Shown one piece after another: positions 49,233-63,534 of a stretch of DNA of 64,000 nt. The notes beneath the pieces are model-generated. The model searched no databases and was not told where the DNA came from. It saw only the letters and a list, made by a program, of their open reading frames with translations. The translations under genes and the position numbers were made by a program. The stretch comes from Castellaniella defragrans (GTDB lineage Bacteria > Pseudomonadota > Gammaproteobacteria > Burkholderiales > Burkholderiaceae_B): NCBI RefSeq assembly GCF_014203015.1, contig NZ_JACHIB010000010.1, positions 1 to 64,000 of the forward strand, written 5' to 3'. Every line of letters starts with the position of its first letter. The first letter of the stretch is position 1.

Positions 49233-50638
49233 GACTCGTCCTTCAGATAGGGATTGTGCGAGGATTTGAATTCGACCGACAGCGGCGTGCCGGCCAGCTT
49301 GAAGGCGTCGCGGAACTGGCCTTCGAGGTAGCGGCGGTAGGAATCCGGCACCGCGTCCAGGGCGTTGCCGTGGATGATGATGCGCGGCGGATTCTGCCCG
49401 CCCTGGTGGGCGTAGCGCATCTTGGGCCGGAAGATGCCCTTGCGCGGAGGCGGCTGCTGTTCCACGGCCGCCCGCAGCACGCGGGTGAGCTTCGGCGTGG
49501 ACAGCTTGGCGAAGGCGGCGGCGTGCGCGGCTTCGACGGCCTTGAGCACGGGGCCGACCCCCTGCCCTTTCAGGGCCGAGAGGTTCAGTACGCGGGCGAA
49601 GGACAGGAAGCGCAGCTTGCGGTCGTATTCGCGCTGCACCCATTCGCGCTGTTCGCGGTTCACCGCATCCCATTTGTTCAGGCCCACCACCAGGGCGCGG
49701 CCGGCTTCTGTGATGAAGCCGGCGATGTGGGCGTCCTGGTCGGAAATGCCTTCGCGCGCATCGATCAGCAGCAGCACGACGTTGGCGGCCTCGATCGCCT
49801 GCAGCGTCTTGATGACCGAGAACTTTTCCACGGTCTCGAAGACCTTGCCGCGGCGGCGCAGGCCGGCGGTGTCGATCAGCGTGTAGCGGCGGCCGCCGCG
49901 CTCGAACTCGATCTCGATGGCGTCGCGCGTGGTGCCGGGCAGGTCGTAGGCGATGACGCGGTCCTCGCCCACCAGGGTGTTGATGAGGGTGGACTTGCCG
50001 ACGTTCGGCCGGCCGGCGATGGCGAGCTTGATGCGGTGGTCGGGCGCGCCGCCCTCGCCCGCCGCGCCTTCGTCCGCCGCGTCCGGGTGCGCGGCATCCT
50101 CGGCGGCCTGCTCGGCCGCCCGCTCGGCCAGCAGCGGGGCGAGCGCCTCGTCGGCCAGGGCCGACACGCCGTCGCCGTGCGCCGCCGAGATCGGGTGCGG
50201 CTCGCCCAGGCCCAGTTCGTGGAACTGGGCCAGATCGGCGTGATGGCGCATGCCCTCGGCCTTGTTCACGGCCAGCAGCACGCGCTGCCCGGACTTGCGC
50301 AGCAGGCGGGCGATTTCGTGGTCGTGCGCATTGATGCCTTCGCGCCCGTCCACCAGGAAGATCACCACGTCGGATTCGGCGATGGCCTGGGTCGTCTGGC
50401 GCGCCATCTCGACCAGGATGCCGCGCGTGGCGACCGGCTCGAAACCGCCGGTGTCGACCACGATGTAGGGATGCTCGCCCACCCGCCCCTCGCCGTAGTG
50501 GCGGTCGCGGGTGAGCCCGGAGATGTTCGCCACCAGCGCCGCGCGCGAACGCGTCAGGCGGTTGAACAGGGTCGATTTGCCGACGTTCGTGCGCCCGACC
50601 AGGGCGACGACCGGCTTGAAGCGCGTATCAGCCACCAA
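49229..50638 (-). CDS. der: Ribosome assembly GTPase Der (EngA)
   Basis: A 469-residue protein with two consecutive G domains ([13 protein letters not shown] near residue 14 and [13 protein letters not shown] near 207) and a KH-like C-terminal domain. It is needed for 50S assembly. The linker between the G domains is acidic and Ala-rich. It overlaps the bamB 3' end by 11 bases and hisC by 4. Confidence 0.96.
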   Translation of the reverse strand: MVADTRFKPVVALVGRTNVGKSTLFNRLTRSRAALVANISGLTRDRHYGEGRVGEHPYIVVDTGGFEPVATRGILVEMARQTTQAIAESDVVIFLVDGREGINAHDHEIARLLRKSGQRVLLAVNKAEGMRHHADLAQFHELGLGEPHPISAAHGDGVSALADEALAPLLAERAAEQAAEDAAHPDAADEGAAGEGGAPDHRIKLAIAGRPNVGKSTLINTLVGEDRVIAYDLPGTTRDAIEIEFERGGRRYTLIDTAGLRRRGKVFETVEKFSVIKTLQAIEAANVVLLLIDAREGISDQDAHIAGFITEAGRALVVGLNKWDAVNREQREWVQREYDRKLRFLSFARVLNLSALKGQGVGPVLKAVEAAHAAAFAKLSTPKLTRVLRAAVEQQPPPRKGIFRPKMRYAHQGGQNPPRIIIHGNALDAVPDSYRRYLEGQFRDAFKLAGTPLSVEFKSSHNPYLKDES

Positions 50639-51779
50639 CGCCCACCAGGATCAGCTTGCCGTCGCCCGTCTGGACCACCACGCCATGCGGGGTCGGCACC
50701 AGGGCCGAGACGACCGGCCCGCCGCCCACCTGCAGGCGGGCCATCGGGGCGCCGTCGGCGCGCGACAGGAAATGCAGGTAGCCTTCGTAGTCGCCCACGG
50801 CCACGGCGGAGCCCGCCGGCACGGGGGCGCTCAGGCGGCGGTTGAGCAGCGCCGCCTGTTTCCAGAGCTCGTGGCCGTCCTTCAGGTCGAGCGCATGCAC
50901 CGTGTCGCTCGCGTCGGCCAGATACAGGCGCTGGCCGTCGGTGTTCATGCCGGTGGCGGAAGAGACTTCCCGGGACCAGACGGGGCGCCCGCCCTGGGAC
51001 ACGTCGAAGCAGGTCGTGCGGCCCTGGTAGCTGACGCCGCACAGCAGCGGGCCGACGACGACGGGCTCGCCGACCACGTCGGAGATGCGTTCCAGATCCG
51101 ACGCCCCGCGCGAGGCAGAGACCGCGCCTTCCCAGCGCACGGCGCCGGAGGCGGCGTCGATCACCATCAGGCGGCCGTTGGGCATGCCGGCGATCAGCAG
51201 GTTGGGCACCGGCAGCATGCGGAAGCTGGTGCGCAGCGCCAGCGCGGGGCCGGGGCGCTGCACGTTCCAGCGCAGCTTGCCGGTGGCCGCGTCGAAGGCC
51301 TGGATGCGGTAGTCGGTGGTGCGCACCGCGACGATGCCGTTGCCCACGGCGGGCGGCACGTTGACGGCGCTGGCGGCCTGGCTGCGCCAGAGCTCCTTGC
51401 CCTGCGCGTCGTAGGCCAGGACCATGCCCGACTGGGTGGCCACCGCGATCACGCGCCCGTCGCTGCCGGCCCCGGCCGACAGCGCGCCGGCCTCGACGCG
51501 CCAGCGCAGCGCGCCGGAAGCGGCGTCCAGCGCCGCCACGGCGCCCGAGGGGGTGGCGGCGTACAGGGTGTCGCCCACCAGTTCGGGGGAGAAGCCGTAG
51601 CCGCCGCCGCTGCCGATGGAAGTCGACCAGCGCGCCGACACCGCCAGCGAAGGCGCGTAGTCGGTCAGCGGCGCGGGATCGAAGCGGGCGTCGGACTGGG
51701 AAAACAGGCCGCAGCCGGACAGCCCGGCGGCGACCAGGCCGACGAGCGCCGCACGAAACAGGCGGGAAGAGGATCGCAT
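50628..51779 (-). CDS. bamB: Outer-membrane assembly lipoprotein BamB
   Basis: A 383-residue lipoprotein. The signal peptide ends in the lipobox LSGC with lipidated Cys23, followed by an eight-bladed beta-propeller with repeated blocks such as [10 protein letters not shown] and LRWNVQRPG. It is part of the BAM complex that inserts outer-membrane beta-barrels. It starts 4 bases after the yfgM-like gene. Confidence 0.93.
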   Translation of the reverse strand: MRSSSRLFRAALVGLVAAGLSGCGLFSQSDARFDPAPLTDYAPSLAVSARWSTSIGSGGGYGFSPELVGDTLYAATPSGAVAALDAASGALRWRVEAGALSAGAGSDGRVIAVATQSGMVLAYDAQGKELWRSQAASAVNVPPAVGNGIVAVRTTDYRIQAFDAATGKLRWNVQRPGPALALRTSFRMLPVPNLLIAGMPNGRLMVIDAASGAVRWEGAVSASRGASDLERISDVVGEPVVVGPLLCGVSYQGRTTCFDVSQGGRPVWSREVSSATGMNTDGQRLYLADASDTVHALDLKDGHELWKQAALLNRRLSAPVPAGSAVAVGDYEGYLHFLSRADGAPMARLQVGGGPVVSALVPTPHGVVVQTGDGKLILVGVGG

Positions 51780-51783
51780 GGGG

Positions 51784-52422
51784 TCAGGCTCCGTTCAGGG
51801 CATCGATTTTCAGCTGGACGATCTGGGCGGCGGGATCCGCGCCCAGGGACTTGAGGGCTTCCTTCCAGGCCTGGACGGCCTGGGCGGGCTCGCCCTGCGC
51901 GGCCAGGATGTCGCCGCGGCGGTCGGCATACAGGCCGGCGAAGCCGGCGGGCGGCGTGCCCTGGAGCTGGGCCAGGGCGGGCTCGTATTGCTTCTGCGCC
52001 AGCAGCACGCCGGCCAGGCGCAGGCGGGCCACGGCGCGCAGCGCCGGGACGGTGTCGTTGCGCGCCAGCCATTCGAGCTGCTCGCGGGCGCCGTCCAGGT
52101 CCTTGCGTTCCTGCAGGGCCCAGGCCGCCACCAGCACGCCGCGCGCGGCGTAGCCGGATTTGGCGTAGTCGTCGCGCAGGGCGGTGCTGGCCGCCTTGAT
52201 GCGGGCCACGGCGTCGTCGCCCGGCTGGGCCGCGGCGGCTTCGAGGGCCTCGTAGTAGCCCATGGCCTGGTTGGCCTGGTGCGACTGGTACCACTGCCAG
52301 CCGCGCCAGCCGGCGAACACGGCCAGCACGGCGAAGACCAGGGCCATGGAAAGCGTGCCGTAGCGTTCCCACCAGGCCTTCAGCGCGTCGAGTTTTTCCT
52401 GTTCTTCGAGATCGTATGCCAT
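51784..52422 (-). CDS. YfgM-like membrane protein with TPR-like periplasmic domain
   Basis: A 212-residue protein with one N-terminal membrane segment (LSMALVFAVLAVFAGWRGWQ at about 24-43) and an Ala-rich helical domain of TPR type. YfgM is a periplasmic-chaperone-network partner of the Sec translocon. The position between hisS and bamB is conserved in proteobacteria. The ATG at 52422 gives the standard MAYDLEEQEKLDALKAWW start. Confidence 0.88.
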   Translation of the reverse strand: MAYDLEEQEKLDALKAWWERYGTLSMALVFAVLAVFAGWRGWQWYQSHQANQAMGYYEALEAAAAQPGDDAVARIKAASTALRDDYAKSGYAARGVLVAAWALQERKDLDGAREQLEWLARNDTVPALRAVARLRLAGVLLAQKQYEPALAQLQGTPPAGFAGLYADRRGDILAAQGEPAQAVQAWKEALKSLGADPAAQIVQLKIDALNGA

Positions 52423-52430
52423 GCCTGTGT

Positions 52431-53714
52431 TCAGATCCTTTGTTGGAGGTGCGCGGCCAGCCGGTCGAAGGCGACCGATTCCTGCTGCCCGTCGCCGGCG
52501 GCGCCGGTACGCAGCCATTTCACGCTCGCCATGCCCGCGGCCAGCTCGTCCTCGCCGAGGACGACGGCGGCCACGGCGCCGCTGGCGTCGGCCCGGCGAA
52601 ACTGTGATTTAAACCCAGTCGAACCGGCATGGACAAGTGCCCGCAGCCCGGCATCGCGCAAGGACTCGGCGAGCCGCGCCGCGCGCCGCTGGGCGGCCTC
52701 GCCCTGGTGGACCAGGTAGACCTGGCATTCGGCCGGATCCTGGTCGGGCGCGTCCTGCTGCCAGAGGTCGAGCAGGCGTTCCATGCCGATGGCGAAACCC
52801 ACCGCCGGCGCGGGCTTGCCGCCCAGCAGTTCGATCAGGCCGTCGTAGCGGCCGCCGCCGCAGACCGTGCCCTGGGCGCCCAGGCGGTCGGTGACCCACT
52901 CGAAGACGGTCAGATTGTAGTAATCCAGCCCGCGCACCAGGCGCGGGTTGAGCGTGTAGGCGATGCCGGCGTCGTCGAGCCGGTCGCACAGGCCCCGGTA
53001 GTGCGCCAGGGACTCGGCGCCCAGGAAGTCGAACAGGCGCGGCGCGGCGTTGGCCATGTCCTGCATGGCGGGATTCTTGGTGTCGAGCACGCGCAGCGGG
53101 TTGCTGTGCATGCGGCGGCGGGCTTCCTCGTCGAGCACGTCGAGGTGCTTTTCCAGGTGCGCGACCAGGGCCGCGCGGTGCGCGGCGCGCTCGGCCGCCT
53201 GGCCCAGGGAATTGAGCTCCAGGCGGATGTCCTTCAGGCCCAGCAGGCGCCACAGGCGCGCCAGCATCACGATCAGCTCCGCGTCCACGTCCGGCCCGGG
53301 AAAGCCCAGGGCCTCGACGTCGATCTGGTGGAACTGGCGGTAGCGGCCGCGCTGCGGGCGTTCGTGCCGGAACACCGGCCCCATCGCGTAGACGCGGCGC
53401 GGACGGTCGTAGAGGAAATTGTGCTCGATCGCCGAGCGCACGATGCCGGCGGTGAATTCGGGCCGCATCGTCAGGCGCTCGTCGTTCAGGGGATCGATGA
53501 AGGAATACATTTCCTTTTCGACGATGTCGGTGACCTCGCCGATGCCGCGCGCGAACAGGCGGGTGTGCTCCAGCACCGGCGTGCGCAGGTTCTGGTAGCC
53601 GTAGGCGGCCAGCCAGTCGCGCACGAGCGCTTCGAGCCGTTCCCAGCGCGCGGTTTCCGGCGGCAGGGCATCCTTCATGCCGGTCAGGCCGGCGACTTTC
53701 TTGAATTCGGACAT
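52431..53714 (-). CDS. hisS: Histidyl-tRNA synthetase
   Basis: A 427-residue class II synthetase with motif 2 ([19 protein letters not shown] near residue 107), the histidine-specific block [13 protein letters not shown] near 260 and a C-terminal anticodon-binding domain. It charges tRNA-His. It sits 4 bases after ispG and 8 before the yfgM-like gene. Confidence 0.96.
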   Translation of the reverse strand: MSEFKKVAGLTGMKDALPPETARWERLEALVRDWLAAYGYQNLRTPVLEHTRLFARGIGEVTDIVEKEMYSFIDPLNDERLTMRPEFTAGIVRSAIEHNFLYDRPRRVYAMGPVFRHERPQRGRYRQFHQIDVEALGFPGPDVDAELIVMLARLWRLLGLKDIRLELNSLGQAAERAAHRAALVAHLEKHLDVLDEEARRRMHSNPLRVLDTKNPAMQDMANAAPRLFDFLGAESLAHYRGLCDRLDDAGIAYTLNPRLVRGLDYYNLTVFEWVTDRLGAQGTVCGGGRYDGLIELLGGKPAPAVGFAIGMERLLDLWQQDAPDQDPAECQVYLVHQGEAAQRRAARLAESLRDAGLRALVHAGSTGFKSQFRRADASGAVAAVVLGEDELAAGMASVKWLRTGAAGDGQQESVAFDRLAAHLQQRI

Positions 53715-53718
53715 GGAT

Positions 53719-55025
<1,307 letters not shown>

Positions 55026-55029
<4 letters not shown>

Positions 55030-55525
55030 CGACGCAACGCCCTCAGCCAATCGAACACCAGCCATTCGTCGGGCACCCAGCCGCGGTTGACCGCGTACAC
55101 GCCGACCACGCAGAACAGCACCAGGATCAGCAGCAGCCAGGCCCAGGTGCGGTGGGCCGGCTCGCCCTTGGGCGTCATGTCGGCCTGCTGCAGGACGCGC
55201 CGGGCGCCCAGGGTCGTGACGGCGGGCCGCGGGCCGGTCGGGCCGACGGCGTCGTCGAGCAGCTTCAGGGCGGCATCGACGTCGGTGCCCAGGAAGCGCG
55301 CGTAGTTGCGCACCAGGCCGCGCAGGGGCACGCCGTCGGGCAGGCGCGGCCAGTCGCCCGCTTCCAGGTAGCCGAGCTGCACGGAGGAATACTTGATGCG
55401 CGCGGAGACTTCGGACAGCGACAGGCCGCGCGCCTCGCGCATGGCCTTCAGCGCATCGCCCAGCGTCAGCGCCTCCTGGCCCGGGGAGGTCTCCTGGCGC
55501 GGCAGCCCGTCGAGGGGGGTTTCGC

Positions 55526-55529
<4 letters not shown>
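55026..55529 (-). CDS. Short RodZ-like helix-turn-helix membrane protein
   Basis: A 167-residue protein. It has an XRE/HTH_25-type domain at 22-90 ([35 protein letters not shown]) and one membrane segment near 126-145 ([20 protein letters not shown]). RodZ proteins link MreB to the cell wall, but this one lacks the periplasmic beta domain, ending about 22 residues after the membrane. Location between rlmN and ispG is typical for rodZ. Confidence 0.82.
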
Positions 55530-56677
<1,148 letters not shown>

Positions 56678-56716
56678 GGGGAAGGCTTGTGAGGAAAGGC
56701 TGCGGCGAAGCGGGCC

Positions 56717-56739
56717 GGTCCCCGGCATCGCCGGGGACC
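56717..56739. repeat. Perfect hairpin between ndk and rlmN
   Basis: GGTCCCCGGC-ATC-GCCGGGGACC has 10-base arms and a 3-base loop and starts 10 bases after the ndk stop. There is no T-run, so it may attenuate or process the transcript. Confidence 0.5.
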
Positions 56740-56748
56740 GCGCCGCGA

Positions 56749-57174
56749 TCAGCGGCTGTGGATGTTGCTTTCGGGGAAGAAGAAGGCGATCTCGACGGCC
56801 GCCGTTTCCGGGGCGTCGGAGCCGTGCACCGCGTTGGCGTCGATGCTCTCGGCGAAGTCGGCGCGGATCGTGCCCGGCGCGGCCTTCTTGGGATCGGTCG
56901 CGCCCATCAGGTCGCGGTTCCTGGAGATGGCGGATTCGCCTTCCAGCACCTGGACGAACACCGGACCCGACACCATGAAATCGACCAGGTCCTTGAAGAA
57001 GGGGCGTTCCTTGTGCACGGCGTAGAAGCGCTCGGCCTCGCCGCGCGAGAGCTGGCGCAGCTGGGCGGCCACGACGGTCAGGCCGGCCTTCTCGAAGCGG
57101 GCGACGATCTCGCCGATGACGTTCTTGGCGACGGCATCGGGCTTGATGATGGAAAGGGTACGTTCAATAGCCAT
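56749..57174 (-). CDS. ndk: Nucleoside diphosphate kinase
   Basis: A 141-residue enzyme with the invariant active-site stretch [20 protein letters not shown], in which the catalytic His is in VHGSD near residue 117, and the start [20 protein letters not shown]. It equilibrates nucleoside triphosphates. It is the first gene of the minus-strand housekeeping run and is divergent from valS. Confidence 0.97.
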   Translation of the reverse strand: MAIERTLSIIKPDAVAKNVIGEIVARFEKAGLTVVAAQLRQLSRGEAERFYAVHKERPFFKDLVDFMVSGPVFVQVLEGESAISRNRDLMGATDPKKAAPGTIRADFAESIDANAVHGSDAPETAAVEIAFFFPESNIHSR

Positions 57175-57193
57175 GGAAGTTTCCGGTAGGAAT

Positions 57194-57226
57194 GGAAAAC
57201 GGGGTTTTCCGGTGTAAATGTAGAAT
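57194..57226. promoter_or_regulatory. Inverted repeat and -10-like box in the ndk/valS gap
   Basis: GGAAAAC-GGG-GTTTTCC (57194-57210) lies 20 bases before the ndk start and could form a leader hairpin. TAGAAT at 57221-57226 is a plus-strand -10-like box. The promoter assignment is tentative. Confidence 0.35.
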
Positions 57227-57352
57227 GACGACGCCGCGGCCGCCCCGAAGACCGGGCCGGCGACAGGGCTGGGAGGCCTCCGGGCAAGCGGCTGGGGGCT
57301 CCCTCTTGGTCAACCGCGCATTTTACCATGCGCAGTTTTCCCCCCATGCGCC

Positions 57353-57358
57353 TAAAAT
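57353..57358 (+). promoter_or_regulatory. Candidate -10 box of valS
   Basis: TAAAAT lies 62 bases upstream of the valS start, preceded by two CATGCGC direct repeats 17 bases apart. No good -35 box is visible. Confidence 0.35.
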
Positions 57359-57420
57359 GATCGTTTTTTTGCCGCCGGCCCTCTTCGCCGCCGGCCCCTC
57401 CCGAGCCCCAGAAGAACCCC

Positions 57421-60264
<2,844 letters not shown>

Positions 60265-60265
60265 G

Positions 60266-60285
60266 GCCGGGCCGCGGGGCCCGGC
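60266..60285 (+). terminator. GC-rich hairpin after valS
   Basis: GCCGGGCC-GCGG-GGCCCGGC has 8-base perfect arms directly after the valS stop. It lacks a T-run, so termination may need Rho. Confidence 0.4.
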
Positions 60286-60296
60286 GCGACATCATG

Positions 60297-60302
60297 TAGA
60301 AT
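60297..60302 (+). promoter_or_regulatory. Candidate -10 box of nhaA
   Basis: TAGAAT lies within CATCAT-GTAGA-ATGATG, 84 bases upstream of nhaA. Transcription from about 60309 would include the structured leader that follows. Confidence 0.4.
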
Positions 60303-60309
60303 GATGCCG

Positions 60310-60385
60310 TTTCGGGTGTTAGCCGCATCGTGCGGCGGGACAGGACAACGCGCAGGTCGGGCCGCCGCGCAGGAAGCCCACGACC
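60310..60385 (+). ncRNA. Structured, possibly cation-sensing leader of nhaA
   Basis: The roughly 76-base leader can form GCCGCA-TCG-TGCGGC (60322-60336) or, alternatively, pair GCGGCGG (60332-60338) with CCGCCGC (60362-60368). A third helix, GGTCG-GGC with GCC-CA-CGACC (60355-60362 with 60376-60385), encloses the AGGA ribosome-binding site and ends at the start codon. Such mutually exclusive helices suggest translational control. Lithium/sodium-responsive nhaA leader motifs are known in bacteria; membership of one of those families is a guess. Confidence 0.45.
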
Positions 60386-61744
60386 ATGTCCAGGATCCCG
60401 TCGCGCGACATCCCGCGCGCGCAACTGCTTGCCCAACGCGCCTTCGCCACGCTCGAACGCTTTCTCCACGTCGAAGCCATCGGCGGCGCCATTCTCCTGC
60501 TGGCGGCCGCCGGCGCCCTGATCTGGGCCAATTCCCCGCTCGCCTCCAGCTACCACGCGCTCTGGCACACGCCGCTGTCCGTCGGGCTGGGCGGCTTCGT
60601 CTTTTCGCAATCCCTGCACTTCTGGATCAACGACGCCCTGATGACGGTGTTCTTCCTGGTCGTCGGCATGGAAATCCGCCGCGAGATCCACGAAGGCGCG
60701 CTCAGCGGCCTGCGCCAGGCGGGGCTGCCCCTGGCCGCGGCCCTGGGGGGCGTGGCCGTCCCGGCGCTGATCTACGCCGCGCTCAACGCCGATCCCGCCA
60801 GCCGCGCCGGCTGGGCGGTCCCGACCGCCACCGACATCGCCTTCGCCGTCGGCGTGCTGGCGCTGCTGGGCCGCTCGATCCCGGCCAACGTGCGCGTGTT
60901 CCTGCTGGCGCTGGCCATCATCGACGACATCGCCGCGGTGCTGATCATCGCCTTCTTCTACTCCGGCGGCCTGCAGTACGGCGGCTTCCTGGTGGCGATC
61001 CTGGGAATCCTGATGGTCGTCGGCCTGCAGCGCATCGGCGCGGGCTCGGCCCTGGCCTACGTGATCCCGGGGGCGGTCGTCTGGAGCGGGCTGCTGATCA
61101 CCGGCGCCCACCCCACCCTGGCCGGCGTGGTCCTGGGCCTGATGACGCCGGTGCGCTCGATTCCCATGCGCGAACGGCCGCTGGACGCGCTGTCGCGCGC
61201 GGTGGGCGAGCTGCTCGGGCGCAAGACCGGGGCGGCGGCGGGCGCCGGGGAGCCGGATGCCGCGGATCTGGCCGGGCCGCTGCGGCGGCTGCGCCTGGCG
61301 CAGCGGGAAATGCGTCCGCCGGTGGTGCGGGTGCAGGCGGCGCTGCATCCGTGGGTGGCCTTCGGGATCATGCCGCTGTTCGCGCTGGCCAATGCCGGGG
61401 TCGCCTTCGGCGGCGTGGACCTGTCCCTGGCGGGACCGCAATGGGTGATGATCGGCGTGGCCGTGGCGCTGGTGGCCGGCAAGGCGGCGGGGGTGATCGG
61501 CGCGAGCTGGCTGGTGGTGCGCCTGGGCTGGTGCCGCCTGCCGCCCGGGGTGGGCTGGGGCGGCGTGTGCCTGGTCGGCCTGCTGGCCGGGATCGGCTTC
61601 ACGATGTCGATCTTCATCGCCATGCTGGCCTTCGCCGACGAGAGCCTGCTCGCCGCTGCGAAGCTGGGCGTGCTGCTGGGCTCGCTGGCGGCCGCGATCC
61701 TGGGACTGGCCTGGGGCGCCGTGCTGATCCGGCGGCGCGGCTGA
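60386..61744 (+). CDS. nhaA: Na+/H+ antiporter NhaA
   Basis: A 452-residue antiporter with about 12 membrane segments. It has the cation-binding Asp pair [10 protein letters not shown] near residue 177, preceded by [17 protein letters not shown]. The C-terminal half shows [15 protein letters not shown]. It exports Na+ or Li+ for protons. A 60-residue cytoplasmic insert near 265-310 is longer than in E. coli NhaA. AGGA is 11 bases before the ATG, inside the structured leader. Confidence 0.94.
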   Translation: MSRIPSRDIPRAQLLAQRAFATLERFLHVEAIGGAILLLAAAGALIWANSPLASSYHALWHTPLSVGLGGFVFSQSLHFWINDALMTVFFLVVGMEIRREIHEGALSGLRQAGLPLAAALGGVAVPALIYAALNADPASRAGWAVPTATDIAFAVGVLALLGRSIPANVRVFLLALAIIDDIAAVLIIAFFYSGGLQYGGFLVAILGILMVVGLQRIGAGSALAYVIPGAVVWSGLLITGAHPTLAGVVLGLMTPVRSIPMRERPLDALSRAVGELLGRKTGAAAGAGEPDAADLAGPLRRLRLAQREMRPPVVRVQAALHPWVAFGIMPLFALANAGVAFGGVDLSLAGPQWVMIGVAVALVAGKAAGVIGASWLVVRLGWCRLPPGVGWGGVCLVGLLAGIGFTMSIFIAMLAFADESLLAAAKLGVLLGSLAAAILGLAWGAVLIRRRG

Positions 61745-61774
61745 GCCGCGCCGCGGGAGATCAGCCGCGGGACG

Positions 61775-61972
61775 TCATTCGCGCGACTTCAGCGGGCAGG
61801 TGTTGATGCCCAGCAGCGTGTACAGCGGGCAGAAGCGGAACAGGGCCGTGGCCACCGCCACCAGGCCCAGCCAGCCCCACCAGCCGATCGTGCCGTTGGC
61901 CGCGAGCACGACGAGGACGAGGCCGAGGATCAGGCGCAGGACGCGGTCGATCGTGCCGATATTGACTTTCAT
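61775..61972 (-). CDS. Small DUF2892 membrane protein
   Basis: A 65-residue protein with two hydrophobic segments (VLRLILGLVLVVLAANGTIG and a second ending ALFRFCPLYTLLGINTC), the YgaP transmembrane-domain family. The two cysteines (FCPLY and NTCPL) are the family hallmark. Its start overlaps the stop of the upstream ArsR gene by 4 bases, so the two are coupled. Members are often linked to sulfur or rhodanese proteins, but no function is established here. Confidence 0.82.
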   Translation of the reverse strand: MKVNIGTIDRVLRLILGLVLVVLAANGTIGWWGWLGLVAVATALFRFCPLYTLLGINTCPLKSRE

Positions 61973-62388
61973 GAGGACTCCTTTCGGGAAAAGTCGGGGA
62001 GAGGTTCTGGCAGGTCCTCGCGCAGCGCGGCGAAGGCCGCCCGCTGCGCGGCGGATTGCTCGATCTGCCGCAGGATGCTGCCGCAGACGAGATCGCACAG
62101 GGCATTGACCGAGGGGTCGGCGATCCGGTAGTAGACGCTGTTGCCGCGCGCCTCGCGCGCGACCAGGCCGTGCTTCTTCAGCACGGAGAGGTGGCGGGAG
62201 ATGTTGGCCGCGGTGTAGTCGCACAGCTGGGCGAGCTCGCCCACGTTGTGTTCCTGCTGGCGCAGCAGACTGAGGATGTGCAGCCGGGTAGGCTCGGACA
62301 GGGCCCGGAAATAGGCGGCGACCGGTTCCAGCACTTCGGGGGGCAGGCGTCCCATCTCGATGAATTCGCAGGCTATGGAATGGCGCAT
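61969..62388 (-). CDS. ArsR-family transcriptional regulator
   Basis: A winged-helix repressor of 139 residues from the ATG at 62388. It has FRALSEPTRLHILSLLRQQE and the recognition helix in CDYTAANISRHLSVLKKHGL, then the wing REARGNSVYYRIAD. Cysteines lie in the recognition region and in a later helix (ALCDLVCGSI), which could sense thiols, sulfide or metals. An ATG 33 bases upstream is also in frame but would put the start beside the operator. It is divergent from the RND adaptor gene. Confidence 0.85.
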   Translation of the reverse strand: MRHSIACEFIEMGRLPPEVLEPVAAYFRALSEPTRLHILSLLRQQEHNVGELAQLCDYTAANISRHLSVLKKHGLVAREARGNSVYYRIADPSVNALCDLVCGSILRQIEQSAAQRAAFAALREDLPEPLPDFSRKESS

Positions 62389-62424
62389 AGTGTATCGCTG
62401 ATGGTTGACGCAAGCAATCAATTA

Positions 62425-62441
62425 GCAAATTGACTATTTGC
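62425..62441. promoter_or_regulatory. Probable ArsR operator
   Basis: GCAAAT-TGACT-ATTTGC is a perfect dyad with 6-base arms in an AT-rich stretch between the divergent ArsR and RND adaptor genes. Its position suits repression of one or both. Confidence 0.55.
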
Positions 62442-62489
62442 GTGATTAGTTAAATAATAGCACCGAACGATCCTCATGACCACCTTGCC

Positions 62490-63527
62490 ATGCGTAGCGA
62501 TTCCTCCTTTCTCGCGGCCGGACTGCTGGCCGGACTGCTGCTGACGGGACCCCTGCCTGCGGCCCGGGCCGGCGAAGCCCCGCCCACCGCGCCGGTGCTG
62601 GCCGTCGAATCCCCCGACCGGCTGGAGATCGACGGCGTCGTCGAGGCCGTGCGCCAGGCGACGATCGCCGCGCAGGTCGCCGGCGCCGTCACCGCCGTCG
62701 AGGTCCAGGCGGGCGACGCGGTGCGCGCCGGCCAGGTGCTGCTGCGGCTGGACGGCGCCGACGCCGGCCAGGCGCGCGAGGCGGCCCGCGCCCTGGCCGG
62801 CGAGGCGCGCGCGGAACTGGCCCTGGCCCAGGCCGAATACGCGCGCCGCAAGGCGCTGTACGAGCAGCGCTACGTCAGCCGGGCCGCCTACGACCAGGCC
62901 CGCGCCCGGCTGGCGGCGGCGCGCGCCCAGGCCGACGCGCGCGAAGCCCAGGCGCGCGCCGCCGAGGCGCGCAGCGGGCACTTCACCGTGCTCGCCCCGC
63001 ACGACGGGCTGCTCGGGCGGCTGGACGCGCACCTGGGAGACATGGTCATGCCCGGCCAGCCGCTGGCGGTGCTGTTCGACCCCGGCGCCCTGCGCATCCG
63101 CGCCGAAGTCCCGCAGCGCTTCATCGGCCGCCTGGCGCCGCGCGCCCGGGCGGCGGGGCCGGCCGACGTCCCGGCGCCGCCCGAGGGGCTGCCGGTGCAG
63201 GTCCTGCCGGCGCGCGACGCCGCCAGCCTGACCGGCACCGTGCGCCTGGCCCTGCCGCCGGGCGCGCGCGGCCCGGCGCCCGGCACGCCCGTGCGCATCG
63301 CGTTCGAGCTGCGCGACACGGCGCGCACGCGCCTGTGGGTCCCCACCCGGGCGATCGTGCGGCGCACGGGCGTGGCCGGGGTCTACGTCCTCGGCGCCGA
63401 CGGCGCGGCGCGCCTGCGCCAGGTGCGGCCCGGCCCCGAGGCCGGCGACGCGACCGAGATCCTGGCCGGACTGGACGCCGGCGAGCGGGTCGTGCTCGAT
63501 CCCGGGCGCATCCGCCCCGCCGAGTGA
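62490..63527 (+). CDS. RND efflux periplasmic adaptor (membrane fusion protein)
   Basis: A 345-residue protein. The signal peptide is about 27 residues (AAGLLAGLLLTGPLPAARA). Lipoyl-type halves follow (IAAQVAGAVTAVEVQAGDAV, FTVLAPHDGLLGRLDAHLGD), an Ala-rich coiled-coil hairpin at about 95-160 lies between them, and a beta-barrel domain follows. It bridges the inner-membrane pump encoded next to an outer-membrane channel. The pump starts 7 bases downstream. Confidence 0.9.
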   Translation: MRSDSSFLAAGLLAGLLLTGPLPAARAGEAPPTAPVLAVESPDRLEIDGVVEAVRQATIAAQVAGAVTAVEVQAGDAVRAGQVLLRLDGADAGQAREAARALAGEARAELALAQAEYARRKALYEQRYVSRAAYDQARARLAAARAQADAREAQARAAEARSGHFTVLAPHDGLLGRLDAHLGDMVMPGQPLAVLFDPGALRIRAEVPQRFIGRLAPRARAAGPADVPAPPEGLPVQVLPARDAASLTGTVRLALPPGARGPAPGTPVRIAFELRDTARTRLWVPTRAIVRRTGVAGVYVLGADGAARLRQVRPGPEAGDATEILAGLDAGERVVLDPGRIRPAE

Positions 63528-63534
63528 GCGCGCC

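Noticed and set aside
62389-62421. Upstream ATG adding 11 residues to the ArsR protein
   Set aside because: It would place the start codon four bases from the operator dyad, with no room for a promoter and leader; the added residues are not family-like.
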